From positions 4,863 to 48,536 of the forward strand of contig JADGJT010000124.1 of assembly GCA_027604005.1 (NCBI GenBank): 43,674 nucleotides of DNA, written 5' to 3'. Origin of the DNA: Dinochytrium kinnereticum (Eukaryota; Chytridiomycota; Chytridiomycetes; Chytridiales; Chytridiaceae). Both the position numbers and the translations under genes were made by a program. The notes below the pieces were generated by a model. That model was not told the origin of the DNA and did no database searches. It was given only the letters and a program-made list of their open reading frames with translations. Of this stretch, positions 1-11,184 are shown one piece after another; position 1 is the first letter of the stretch; each line of letters opens with the position of its first letter.

Positions 1-643
1 GTGTGTTCCCCACAGTTTTTTTTTTTGTGGGGGGGGGGGGGGGGGGGGCACGGGGTGCCACCACCTGTTATGTGTGCTCTTGCTTGGATCATTCACCGTG
101 GGTTAACCGGGATGGTGCAGGGAACAGACAATGATAGTGGAGGGGGTGGGGGTGGGGGGAGGAAGAGAGGTTTAGGTTCATGCTTTCGTGCAAAAAAAAA
201 AAAAAAGGAAAACAAAACCATGAGGTAAGTGTTTTATTAATATGAAAAGAAGAAACAAACCCCCCACGCGTAAAAACAAAGTGTTGATGAAGTATGAAAT
301 CGTCAAGTTCCTGTTTTGTTGTTGTTTTTTGTTGTTTTTTTTGTTTGTTTTTTTTATTTGAAAAAAAATCCCATTCACCTTTTTTTCTGATAAACCAACA
401 CCACAACAACAAACCCAGAAGAACAAAACCAAAAACAACAAAAATACCGAAAAAAAAGAAAAACCAAAAAAGAAAGCTTACCCCCCAAACCCCCATCACA
501 AACCAAAGAGCAAACAACAACAGCTTTCCAACAAACAAAAGAAAAAACAAACACAACCATAGATGATAAAGCTCAGAAACAAAGGCGAGAAGAAAAGAGA
601 AAGTGAAGGACACCCTCCCTCCCCTCCACCTCCCTCCTCACCA

Positions 644-675
<32 letters not shown>

Positions 676-890
676 CAAAAGAAGAAGTTAAACAACAAAC
701 AAAACTCCCCCTCAGCTTTCAAATCGGGAAGGGCAACAGCGACAAGACGCCAGATGCTCAGGCATCACCACCACCAAACCCATTAAAAAAAGAAAAGAAA
801 AAGAAGTAGATAAATGTACCCTCCCCCAAAAACACCACACACCAACATCAAAACTTTTTTTTCCCTTTCCTTTCAACTTTGAACTGGTTA
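1..890. other. Low-complexity contig edge, no gene seen
   Basis: The stretch opens with a run of 20 G at 29–48 and is then dominated by A-rich, C/A-rich and T-rich homopolymer tracts, for example around 190–206, 360–368 and 643–660. Open frames exist here on both strands, but they are poly-Lys, poly-Phe or Gly-rich translations of these tracts and show no family resemblance. The only function I can suggest is the 3' flank of the minus-strand peptidase gene that ends at 891. Confidence 0.7.
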
Positions 891-2985
891 TTACTTGGCA
901 AGACTGAGCTCAACAGCAAAAGCTAAAACAATCTCGGAGAACTTGGCAACGTGTTGGAAATCAATGTGGGAGACGTCATCGTTGGTCGTGTGGATGCTAA
1001 GAAAATAAAAGACATTGCGTTAAAAAAGACATCTACAAGAACAAACAAATAATATATCAAAAAAAACAAACAACACATGGAAAACAAAACACGCGGTTTC
1101 ATGACACAAAACTCTTCAGAAATATAAGGGATATAAAGAAAGAAAAACAAAACCCCCCCTCTCTCCCCACAAAAAAAACAAAAAAACAAGGAAAAAACAC
1201 AAAAAAAAAAAAAAAAACAAACTCACTAAGGCGAATGATCATCAAAAGCCGCCTCAAAAGTAAACCCAGCCGCAAACCCAGCCTTAGTCCAACTAGCATG
1301 ATCCGAGCAAGCATACCCACACTTGGTATCCTCCCACCTAACACTCGAATAACTCTCAACAAGCGACTTGACAAACCCAGTCAACTCCTTATCCGTGAAA
1401 TCCGTCGCCAATCCAATCACCTCCTCCTTCCCAGGGGGCTTCCATCCAGTCATGTCAGCGTGGAACACCCCAGCAACAGGAATGTTGTCCTGCTTGTATT
1501 GAGCGACAACCTTCTGAGAACCGAGAAGTCCACCCTCCTCGGCAGAGTACCAGTGGAATTCAATGGGACGGACGGGGATGAAACCAGAGGTGATGAGGAC
1601 TCGGTAGGCTTCAAAGATGGTGACGGACCCGGAACCGTCGTCGTCTGGTCGGTTGGACAAAAAAAAAAAGAAAAAGAATAAGAAACCATGTCAGTCAAGA
1701 AAGTAGGGAAGAGAGAGGGCGAACTCTTTTTTTTTTCTCGTTTATCTTTTTTCTTTTCTTTTCACACTCTTTTTATGTATCGTCGAAAATGGGGGGAGGG
1801 GAGTTGTGGAGGAAAAAAAATCTTACCGGCTCCAGGGCTGCGACCCCAGTAGGGGTTCCATTGGTTGACGGCTATTCAACCAATATTTTTCCATCGAGAG
1901 AGAGGACAAAAAGTCAGAGCTGGTTGATCACCACCGACAACAAGCATGAAAAACGAAACAAAACCCCCTAAACCAAAAACAAAAAACAAAAAACAAACGC
2001 AACAAAAAAGTCAAAAAAAAACACAACAAAAAAACAAACTCACAATCCTGATGCGCCCCCGCCACAACAATCGGCAACCCCTCCTCCCCCCCAACAGCCT
2101 CCACCCTAACAATAGTAGAAGCCTGCGGCCAAGGGTGGTCAAACTTCCTCGCCGTAACCTTCACCCCATCAACAGCCCCCGCAGCAACCTCCTTCACCTG
2201 ATCCAAAAGCCACAACGAGCTCTCAGCCCCCGACGAAGACTGATAATACCTTGTCTTGAAGGACGTGAACTTTGTCAACCATGACTCCAGATGAGGAATC
2301 GAGATGTTGGCCGTCAGGGGTTTCACGATGGACGGGTGGGATGGGCTTGCCGGGAGAGGAAAGCGGAGAGGTGGGGTGAGGGTTGAAAGGGATTCGAGAT
2401 CGTTGTCGGTTATGTCCATGAATTTGGTTTGGGAACGGATGAGGCCGAATATCTGGGTTTGGGTATCTGGTTAGGACTCCCTGTGCTTTCTTTGTGCTTA
2501 GCGAACGCGCTCCTCCTAGCATAACCACCTTAACCTGTCATCCCCCCCCCCCGCCCTTTCAGTTTTGGTGGAACGCGGTTGAATGTGAATGTGAAGTGAC
2601 GGGCAGCCACAAACCACCCAAGCACCACAACCACAACCACACCACACACCCCTCCCGACTCCTCACACCAAAACCACCGAGAAGAGAGCATGAATAAAGT
2701 AAAAGAAAAATAAGCTCCCCGGCCCACACAAACCTCATCCTCAGTCATCCACCTTGAATCCCCCACATCCGTCGAGATCAATCGGAACCCATTCTCCCTG
2801 AAAAACGCATTCGACTCGTCTCCCATCGCCGTTGAAGACTCATCCTGGAGAACAAGTTGGTGGTTGCCACCGCCGACGCCGCCGTGGGGGTTGCCTTGGT
2901 GTCGCGATGGGGGGATTTGGATCGAGGCGCTGGTCACCAGCGTTGCGGAGGCTGTCAGGGCTAGGAGGACTGTGTGGAGGAACAT
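891..2985 (-). CDS. Secreted M28 family leucyl-aminopeptidase-like zinc exopeptidase
   Basis: Five exons on the minus strand: 2985–2734, 2452–2044, 1871–1827, 1644–1227 and 996–891. The phases are consistent and give 409 residues. Residues 1–20 (MFLHTVLLALTASATLVTSA) are a signal peptide, followed by an inhibitory-propeptide-like segment. The dinuclear zinc site of the M28E family is complete: His and Asp in GAHQDS, the bridging Asp in PGADDDGSGS, the catalytic Glu pair in SAEEGGLLGS, Asp in HADMTG, and the last His in YIHTTND. Family members remove N-terminal hydrophobic residues from peptides outside the cell. In a saprotroph or parasite this would serve nitrogen nutrition. The 45-nt third exon lies between two A-rich introns and is easily missed by gene finders. 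The gene follows pyruvate kinase on the same strand. The family assignment is secure. Secretion is inferred from the signal peptide. Confidence 0.9.
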
Positions 2986-3402
2986 TTTTTGTGTTGAAGG
3001 TTTTTGAAGAAATTATTTTCTTGTTTTTTTTGTTGGGTGAACGAACGCGCTCAAGAGTCTGTTTGATGCTGGGTGTTGTTTGAAAGGTTACGGCAAGGCA
3101 TCACACCCTGAGGCTCACGTCCTCAACCAGGCCTCTTCTCATGGGTTCAACGGGGAGAAAAACAAGTGCAGGCAGAGGATGGGGAAAGAGGCCGCTGAAC
3201 CACAGCCAAAGACTGAATTGAATGAAAGAAAGCAAGGGCGAGAACAGAAAAGGCTTTTCAAAAGGAGAAACCAAAAACTCGGAAGCTAGTCATATAAAAA
3301 GTACAATAATAATAAATGAGTGCTGAAACCAAGGGAAAATAGGATACAAAACCAAAACCAAAAAACCAAAAGAACAAAAAACAAAACACAATAAATCATT
3401 CA
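2986..3402. other. Intergenic: peptidase promoter and pyruvate kinase 3' flank
   Basis: About 400 bases lie between the start of the minus-strand peptidase gene and the stop of the minus-strand pyruvate kinase gene. The half next to pyruvate kinase is A/T-rich. I see no RNA gene, repeat or convincing coding frame. Confidence 0.6.
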
Positions 3403-6168
3403 TCACATCGACTTGGATGGCACAACATTGTGAAGAGACCCTTGACTTCTGGCCCAGATAACACTGTCCCTCCACAGAGACCTTCGACGTTCCGTCTTGT
3501 TCGAATCACCGAATCGAGCCATCTTAATCGTGTTGGAGAGACCAGGGAAGGGATGGTGGAAGCCTGAACAAAAAAAAAAAAAGATGAAAGAAATGAAAGA
3601 AAGATTGCAAAAAGTTAAAATATCAACGTTTCACGCTTGAAAAACTGAACCAACAACCAACCTGCACAAAACACAACCGGATCCCCCTCCTTCAAAGGCG
3701 TCAACTTTGCAGAAGGCGACGCCAAAACATCTCGCTCAGTCAACGCCAAAATCGCATCCGTGTTCAAGATGCTCGCCAAATTCTCCGTCGAACCACCGCT
3801 GGTCGTCTCCTCATCAGGAAACTCTCCAGCCTCCGCATTCTTCAAATTCGAAACCTTTCCCTTTCCAATTGGGATTCGCAGGCCGCCCGAGAGGACTGGG
3901 TAGACCCCGTAGAAGAGGGCAAGGCGGCGGTAGATTGAGGAGGTTGGGGTCACGGCTATGATCGACATGCGGGGACGGCGTTTTGAGACGAAGACGGCCA
4001 TTTCGGAGGAGGTGGTGAAGACGATCATGGCGGCGGCGTTGGCCTGTTTTGATTGGAATTTCGTGGTTAGATGTTGCTTTTTCGGAGGATGAGGTAATCC
4101 CTAGGCGTTGCTTCGGAGAGAGGTTGGGGGGAGAAGACCGATAAGGCATGTATTTATTGTTACCTCGTCGGCAGCAGCGGTTGCAGCATCAGCGATAGAG
4201 TGAGCAAACTCTGATATCTTTTTACGCTGATAAAGTGTTCGGTACATGGTCAATTCAGCCGTGTTGATATGTTTCGGGTTCATGATGGCGCTGCCGGCTT
4301 CAGAGTTTCGGCAGATGGATGCCATCTATGTCACATTTAGCAAAAATACTTTGAACATGTGGATAAGGGTGGAGCCTCACCATCTCTACCGTCTCAATTG
4401 GGTACTGGCCTGTAGCGCATTCGGCGGATAACATAACAGCATCAGTTCCGTCAAACACGGCATTGGCGACATCGCTCACTTCGGCTCGGGTTGGCACGGG
4501 GGAGTTTATCATGGATTCTAAGGATCGCGGAGGGGGGGGGGGGGAAGAAGGAGACAAAAAGATGAGTAAAGCATACCTTGCTAGCATAAAAACATGTTGC
4601 AGGGTTTCTTCCGAAACGAACAACTAACCCAGCATCTGCGTCGCAGTGATAACAGGCTTTTCCGCCGCATTCGTCTTCCGAATCAAAGTCTTTTGAATCA
4701 ACGGCACCTGCTCCAGACTACATTCAACTCCAAGATCACCTCTGGCCACCATGATCCCATCCGCGACAGCAATGATCTCATCAATCGTGTCCAAAGCTTG
4801 AGGCTTTTCAATCTTTGCAATGATGTGAGGTCGCCAGTCTTCCTCAACATCTTCGTGGATGCCACCAGTCTCGGAGACTGGACTGGATTTTTGCTCTTCT
4901 TCTTTCAGACTTTCAAAGAAATCTAGAAGGTCTTGGACGTCCTTGAGAGACACGGAGGGAGGATCTTTAGATTGGGGGAGGATATGGAAGAGTTGGCATA
5001 CCTCGGGCTTTTGAACAAAAGAGAGGGCAATGTAGTCTAGACGCTTTTTATAGATGAAGGCGGCGTCCACCTTATCTTTATCGGTGAGGGCGGGAAGGTC
5101 GACCTATTGTAAAAAGTAAGAGAAGTTAAACGGATTCAATTTGGACATTCTCCTATCACCTTCATATCTGGAACGTTGATTCCCTTTTTGGATTTCAAAA
5201 CTCCCCCAACCAAGACCTCGCACTTGATCTCCTCTTTTGAAACCCTCTCCGTCACCCTCAAAGCAATAGACCCATCATCTAACAAGATCCTATGTCCAAC
5301 TTCAATGACATGAACAATCTGCGGAATGGTGGTGTTGATGATCCCATCACTTCCTTGCTCATCCGAATGTCTAAAGGTAATAATCTGACCTTTCGCGAGG
5401 CTGATGCTCCCGTCTTTGAAGACGTTGCATCGAATTTTTGGCCCACCCAGGTCACCTAGAATGGCCACAGGGATTCCCAAGTCTCGGCTTTCTTCGCGAA
5501 TCTTTGTCACGATGGGGGATTGGGTTTCCGGGTCGCTCACATGCGAGAAGTTGAGACGGAATACGTTGATGCCTGGTTTTTTTGTTTCGGTGTTGTTTGA
5601 CCGAAAACGTCAGAGGGGTTTTGTTTTTTTTATGTTGTTTTTTTTGGTGTTGGCGGGAATGGGGAGGTGGGGGGACGCCTTTCGTATTAAGAGTACTTAC
5701 CGGCTATGATCAGCTCCCTAATTTTGGGAATGGAGGCGGGACCCAAGGTACCAACTATCTTTGTCTTGCGCTCGGCCAGGTGCTGACAACGCGTATCAAA
5801 ATAAGAAAGAAGTGGAGGGAAAAATGGCAACAACAACGTTTGATAGATCACCCATCCAAGTGGCATTCCAGGCTCACCTTGTTTGCATGAAAGATTTCCT
5901 GTGACTGCCCGACCATGTCTGTGCCTGTGACTGGGTGGTGAAAGGCTGTGGTTGCTGAATAAGGTGCAAGACGGGGCGGCTCCTCTTTCTTGGAGGCAGA
6001 AGGCAGTTCGGCAGGTGGAGATGATGGCGTACCAGCCAGAGCGTCAGTGGGTTGTTGTTGTCGTTGATGCTGTGGGGAAGCAGGTGGAGGCGAGGCGGCA
6101 GCAGCGGCTGTTGGGTGATGCGTGTCGATGTGTGTGTTCTCACGGAGCGCGGATGCTCCACAGCCCAT
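3403..6168 (-). CDS. Pyruvate kinase, bacterial PykA-like type, with acylation-type N-terminal extension
   Basis: Nine exons: 6168–5878, 5782–5701, 5572–5160, 5103–5002, 4941–4629, 4517–4381, 4325–4164, 4043–3662 and 3563–3403, giving 680 residues. It transfers phosphate from phosphoenolpyruvate to ADP in glycolysis. The start of the barrel ([11 protein letters not shown]), FRLNFSH, the GPKIR segment, the catalytic Lys in [14 protein letters not shown] and [13 protein letters not shown] are all present. The loop GDLGGPKIR and the C-terminal end resemble E. coli PykA rather than the usual fungal enzyme. The first exon adds about 97 residues that begin MGCGAS (Gly2, Cys3, Ser6, an N-myristoylation plus palmitoylation pattern) and continue Pro/Gln/Ala-rich. 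A second in-frame Met (MVGQSQEIF) just before the core could start a plain cytosolic form. The 4942–5001 intron is 60 nt and stop-free, and a single-frame reading would wrongly keep it. An acidic insert sits before AKIE. The family is certain. The membrane-targeting role is inference. Confidence 0.92.
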
Positions 6169-6530
6169 CAAACGTCGGTTGGGGTCAGTGGATGCGTTTG
6201 GGTTGAGGCGATAGCGAGGGAGGGTGTCGTCCTTTTATGCTGCAGCGCGAGAGAAGCAAGGTGCTGTTTGTGACAAGTGTGACACATAACGACTGACTGC
6301 TGTCATCACGTGATCTGCAGGGCATCAGCTCACCCCCAGGAACGTCATGGCCCTCGAGGAAGCTGCTGGCGGCAGGCAGTATCGCCTGCGTGTCGAACCT
6401 GGCACGCCAACCATCTGCTCCCCAACGAGGTTGGCTTTCTGGATCTCTACTTCTCACGCCCATTGTGAGGGAATCCATAGCCCGTAGCCATGTCTGTCAT
6501 GTTAAGGCATGAGTCTTTGGAATTTGATTG
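6169..6530. other. Intergenic: pyruvate kinase upstream region
   Basis: This is the presumed promoter and leader of the minus-strand pyruvate kinase gene. Short frames on both strands show no family features. I recognise no specific sites. Confidence 0.5.
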
Positions 6531-7500
6531 ATCTGGCTGCTCCAGTTTTATTGGCAAGCGGATTACGAAAACGTTCATATTTGGAAATACTGATGAGGTA
6601 TTTGAGAAGCAGGCGGAGCAGTGGAGGGGCGTTCAATTTGCCGCATCCTGCAGCTCGCATGTATCTTTGCTAGGTGCGAGCTTAAAGCTGTCATTAGACG
6701 AGGACGATATCCTCGCCCCACGGATGACTGGCATGCTCTTTCAAGCCGTGTGGAATTCTGTGGAGGCCTTGCAAAAACGCGTAGATACTTCAGAGCAAGA
6801 CGTTCGCGTCAGAGGTATCAAGGTCATTCTACGGCGTCAATGTGATCTCAAGAAAGCCTTGGAGGCTGCTGCAGATATGAAAAATACAAGAACTATAAAA
6901 GGATCCTTGGCTTTCGTTCTTTAGAAGTCACCTTGCCCTTCTTCGTGGTGATCGGGACCCTATCATGCTCACAACTAACACCGTGAATGCTACTTTTCTT
7001 CCGGTATCGAGCATGCCACTTCATCGCGCTCTTCGGAAGGCCATAAGTAATGGGGAGGATGACACAGCTCAAGTATTGCTGAAATGCATTTCTTCGGTCC
7101 TGCTAGGGGCCACAAGGGTTTAGCTGTTATCCGACATTCAATTAGGCACGATAGTGCTGAGCCTTTTTCTGTGCTTTTAAACAAAATGGATTGACCCTTT
7201 CTGACTTCGCTCGCTGGGTCTCTATCACCGCATTCCTGGAACTAAAGGACCACTTGGACGGTTATCTTTCGTCGTCGCTTCCTAAGGAAGCCTTAGATTT
7301 TCTAACCGAGCGGCTATTTTCTCTTGTCGAGTTTTGTATTCGTTGTGTATTTGAGGAGGAAGGGAATTTGGCGAGGTCGTGAAGGGCAGACGGTGGATGG
7401 AGAAGTTGGCTTTTCTGGAGCCTGTTTCAGTGGATATGAGGGGGTTTTGTTACTTAGCGATGGGAGGGATTTGGGGTTATGTAGAAGTTGTTATGGATTA
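6531..7500 (+). pseudogene. Degenerate ankyrin-like gene with several frame breaks
   Basis: Five coding-looking segments follow one another on the plus strand in shifting frames. The first, about 6531–6924, reads through FIGKRITKTFIFGNTDEVFE and ends in TAG. About 6927–7123 reads HLALLRGDRDPIM and later PLHRALRKAISNGEDDTAQVLL, which resembles an ankyrin repeat. About 7121–7189 contains HDSAEPFSVLLNKM. About 7188–7382 contains FARWVSITAFLELKDHLDGY. About 7390–7500 contains WMEKLAFLEPVSVDMRGF. The joins near 6922, 7122, 7187 and 7382 each need a one- or two-base shift, and I found no splice pairs that would remove them all. The amino-acid composition stays protein-like across every break, which argues for a recently decayed gene rather than random sequence. 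Alternatives are a gene with unrecognised introns or an error-rich assembly patch. Confidence 0.45.
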
Positions 7501-8032
7501 GAGCGATAATGATGCAGAGATTGGGCGAGCAGGTTATATGAAATGTATGTGTGTCAAAAGTGGTTTGAATGAAAACGATTGATTTGAAATGAGGTGTTTT
7601 ACAGAATGCAGTCAGTGTGAGGGCAAGAATTCGTAGAAATAAAAAAATCAATCAACTTATACCCAGTTGCAATCCTCAATATAATATTAGATGCCGTGTA
7701 TTTTTTGTTTTGAAGAAAAACCCCCAACGACTAACGATTTTTACAAAAAATAATAATGCAGAATGGCGGTTAATGAGCAGGATGATTACTTTACAGATCG
7801 GGAATGGATGGGAGGGTGGCGGAAGAATGCAGCAAGTATTATTTTTTACATGGAAAGATGAAAGACGAAAGGGAGAAGGCTCGAAAGCGTCCAGAAAGTC
7901 AACGACATTAGGCGAACAGATTAAAGCGTGAAAAAAAAACATGAAATGGGTGTCAGCACCAAAAAAACAAAGAAAAGTGTTGCTTCTTTTTTTTAACCCA
8001 GCCCGAATCTCACCAAATTCCCACTCCACAAC
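7501..8032. other. Intergenic, 3' flank of the kinase gene
   Basis: This stretch is A/T-rich with no supported coding frame, RNA gene or repeat. It separates the plus-strand pseudogene from the stop codon of the minus-strand kinase. Confidence 0.55.
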
Positions 8033-10871
8033 TCACACCAAAACCCCGTCAAAAACGGAAAACTTCTTGAAAATAGGCAAGTCCTTAATATCACTCAACC
8101 TCACCCTCCTCGCCCAATCCTTCTCCATCATCATCTTCAAGCTTCTCGCAGCCTCATCCGATATATCCAGTCCACCTCCACCTCCGACAGAAGCATTCCT
8201 GTACCTCGCAATCCGTCTCCCTATATCTGTTGTCAAAATCTCCTCATCCGTCGTGAATGGATCGAGTTTAAATAGTAGGACAAATAAAAGCGTGCCGAGT
8301 GCCCAGACTTCTTGGGCTTCGGGGTGGTAGGGTTCTCCACGGACTGCTTCGGGAGCGGCGAATTTCTTTGTGCCGTAAAAGAGTTCGCAGGTTTTGGTGG
8401 GGTCTGTCAGAGTTGCCGAGCCAAAGTCGATTAGCTTTATGGTGCGGGTTTTGGTGTTTATCAGAATGTTTTCGTCTGGTTTTTGAGAAAGTTGTTAGAG
8501 AAAGGAAGCGAAAAAGATAGAGAATATATTCGAAGCGTGAGCCAGAACAAACATGGAGGGTTTGGGGAGGCAAAAAAGGGGGAAAGGGCGAGTTTAAGTC
8601 AAACCAAAACAGAAAAGGTTGCGATGAATTACATGAGAAATTAAGGGGCTCGAGCAAAGTAAGTCGTAAAGAAACTCACCTTTGATATCGTTATGGTGAT
8701 ACCCCCTCCTGTACAAATAAAGAATTATGTCCACTACCTGCCCAAAAATCTCCACAGTGATTTCCTCTTTAACCGGTCCAAACATCTCAATGTAATCGTA
8801 AAGATCCACCCAATCCTCCCCTAGATACTCCATCGCAATGATATACTTTCCGTTCATCTCAAAGTGCTCGTAGTATTGAATGATGTTGGGATGATGATCT
8901 TTAGCGAATTTTCTCATCAAGTGGATCTCGAGGGGGTATTTTTTTTGAGTAGTAGGGTTTGTTGACCAGTGCCAGACGCTAGAGTTACGGATAAATTTTA
9001 GGACTACGGGAGTGCTGTCGCTTAGACGGGTTGCGAGACGGACGGTAGAGTGACCCCCAGAGCCGAGTTGCTTTAATACCTGGTGGATTAAAAACGGGGG
9101 TTTAGTATATATTCCGCATTAGAGAAAAATAATTCGGAATGAACGACGACAAGAGATGGATGAACTTGGTTCAATTCCTCGTGCTTACCTTATACCTCGA
9201 CTCAAACTTTGCCTTTGCGATAGCAGCCGCCTCCACATCCGATTCACCCCCCGACGAAGAATTCTTCGCGCTGCCTTGCTCTTCTTCATCCCAAACCGTT
9301 CCGCTCTTCTCTAACCCAAGTGTAGCTGTCGACCCCAGCGTTTGACTTGATCCCACCTTGCTTTCCACCGCAACACCCCCTTTAAGCTTCCCGCTTGTCG
9401 CCATCGACATGGGGATTGAGGTTGGGGGAATAACTGCTGATGAGGAGACAGGAGGGGCCTTGCCTTTATCGTTCTTGCCAGACATTAGACGACGGAGGAG
9501 CGGGTTTGAGTTCGGAGGAGCAGGGGAACGTCGGAGGATGCGGCCAGCTGACATGCTTCGCTTTGAAGATTTCAGAGAGGTAGGTACCTCGGCGATCGTC
9601 GTGAGATCCGCTGAGGCTCGGCCGAGCTCGGTTGATGAAGACGACGCGAGGGATTTTTTCCCCTTTTGAGAGACTGGGGGTTGAGATGCCGAGGTTGAAG
9701 CTGACTGTCTTTCCTCTGCACGTTTTCCACCAAGCTTTTTGAGTGAATTGGGGAGGAGCATGGGAAGTTTGGACCACCTTGCCGCTGATTTTTGGAGGGA
9801 GGTTAGGGGGGTCATGATAGAATGATGCTGTTGAGGTTGTGAGGTTGGTGGAGGTGGTGGTTGAATCTTTGACGCGGATTTTATGGTCTGTTTCACTGGA
9901 CCCGATTCGGTCTCCTCCATTAAGGTGTGGAGTTGGGTCGAATAGTTAATCCCAATTTTGGCCATAGAGGACGTCATGGAAGACATGGCGTTTTTGGGTT
10001 CTGAGGTGGGGCTCATATGTCCTGGTGCCGTTTTGGGTCGTCGGTCTCTATCCGATTTCACCGACCCACTTTTTGAGGATTGTCGACCATAAGAGGGGAG
10101 GTCGTGGACCGCCACGTTTCGTCTATCATGATCAGCGGAGATGTGGGAATTGAACGACGCTGTGAAAGATGATGAAGAGGAAGACGGGGAGGCGTTGGAG
10201 TAGGTGGATGAGGTTGATCGAAATGAAGCCATGCTACGATTCTTGTAGCGATCGTCTTCGTCGTCTGCACCTTCCGATGAGTCTGCGCTTGACCGAATGG
10301 ACGATCCTCCGTTTCCAGAAGACCATGCTTCGTCGTTTCCCGGATCTACTGCGCGCGTCAAGTCTGTCATAGGGGTCCATCGTTTCAACGTCATACCAGC
10401 TTCGTAACTCCCCGGAGGAGCGTTGAATGCCGATCCACCGAGTTTTTGCTTGGGAGGAGGTTGGTAAGCGTTAGATCCCCTCCTCAAAGGATTCATCTGA
10501 ACCTCCTCATCCACCGCGTCAACATCCTTCACGTCCAAATCCTCATCGTCAACATCAATCGTGGCAACACGATCTCCCCCCCCGTCCGTTCCACCAAACG
10601 TCGTCATTGTCTGAATGGGGATATGACCAAACGATTCGCGAGACGGCATGTCTCGCAATGGGTTTCGGAGTGCCCCGATGGAGCGGGTTTGGAGCGAGGG
10701 TTTCGACCCGCCGACTGATGAGCGACCACCATCCGTGGCGTTGAAGGTTGGGAGGGAGCCATAGCCTTCGTCTACCAGGGAGGTGGTGGAGGTGGTGGGC
10801 CCTGCCTGCTTTAGACCGTCCTGCTTGCGGGATTGGGGGTTGGTGTGGGTGGTGGGGTCCATCTTTGACAT
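8033..10871 (-). CDS. Serine/threonine protein kinase, CAMK group, PAS-kinase-like catalytic domain
   Basis: Three exons, 10871–9189, 9079–8680 and 8475–8033, give 841 residues. Residues 1 to about 550 are Ser/Thr/Pro-rich and probably disordered, with Asp/Glu patches and no PAS domain that I can see. The kinase domain starts just after ESRYK with the Gly loop LGSGGHSTVRLA, the ATP-binding Lys in VVLKFI and the helix-C Glu in PLEIHLMRKF. It continues through DIKDENILI, IKLIDFGSA and AAPEAVRGEPYHPEAQEVWALG. The wording around DWVDLYDYIE, KDENI and DFGSA is closest to PAS kinase and its fungal relatives, which couple nutrient state to sugar storage and translation. The catalytic loop reads HHND where most kinases have HRD, so it is a non-RD kinase. 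Activity is likely because Lys, Glu, both Asp and APE are all kept. Kinase identity is certain. The subfamily is a judgement from motifs. Confidence 0.9.
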
Positions 10872-11184
10872 GTCAAAAAATTGGTGAGAGGGGAAATTCT
10901 AAGGTTGGGTGAAGGCGATCTCTGGTTTTCGCGAGGTGCAGGTTTGGCTGCGGGCAGGTTGGACGCGGCTCAACAATGATGGGATGAGACCCGTGAAGGA
11001 TCCCTCTGACGGCTTTGCTTTGAATGGGTTGAAAGCCGTCTTCCAAAGGTGACGGATCGGCTTTTTCGGGATCTGCAGAGGTGTTGAAAGGTTGTGACAA
11101 TCGCTAGAGAGCCCTTCTCCTAGGCCTCCGTGATGGTCCCCCAGATCGTTTCTAAACAGCGAAAATAACTGAGCGCTTTATCAG

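Noticed and set aside
1..613. Frames of 75–174 codons in the first 600 bases
   Set aside because: They are translations of homopolymer and A/C-rich tracts (poly-Phe, poly-Gly, poly-Lys) with no protein-like pattern.
10873..11100. 75-codon minus-strand open frame ending one base before the kinase ATG, resembling a coupled uORF
   Set aside because: The frame starts at TTG, has no ATG anywhere, and a TAG lies just upstream, so it cannot be a normal upstream open frame.
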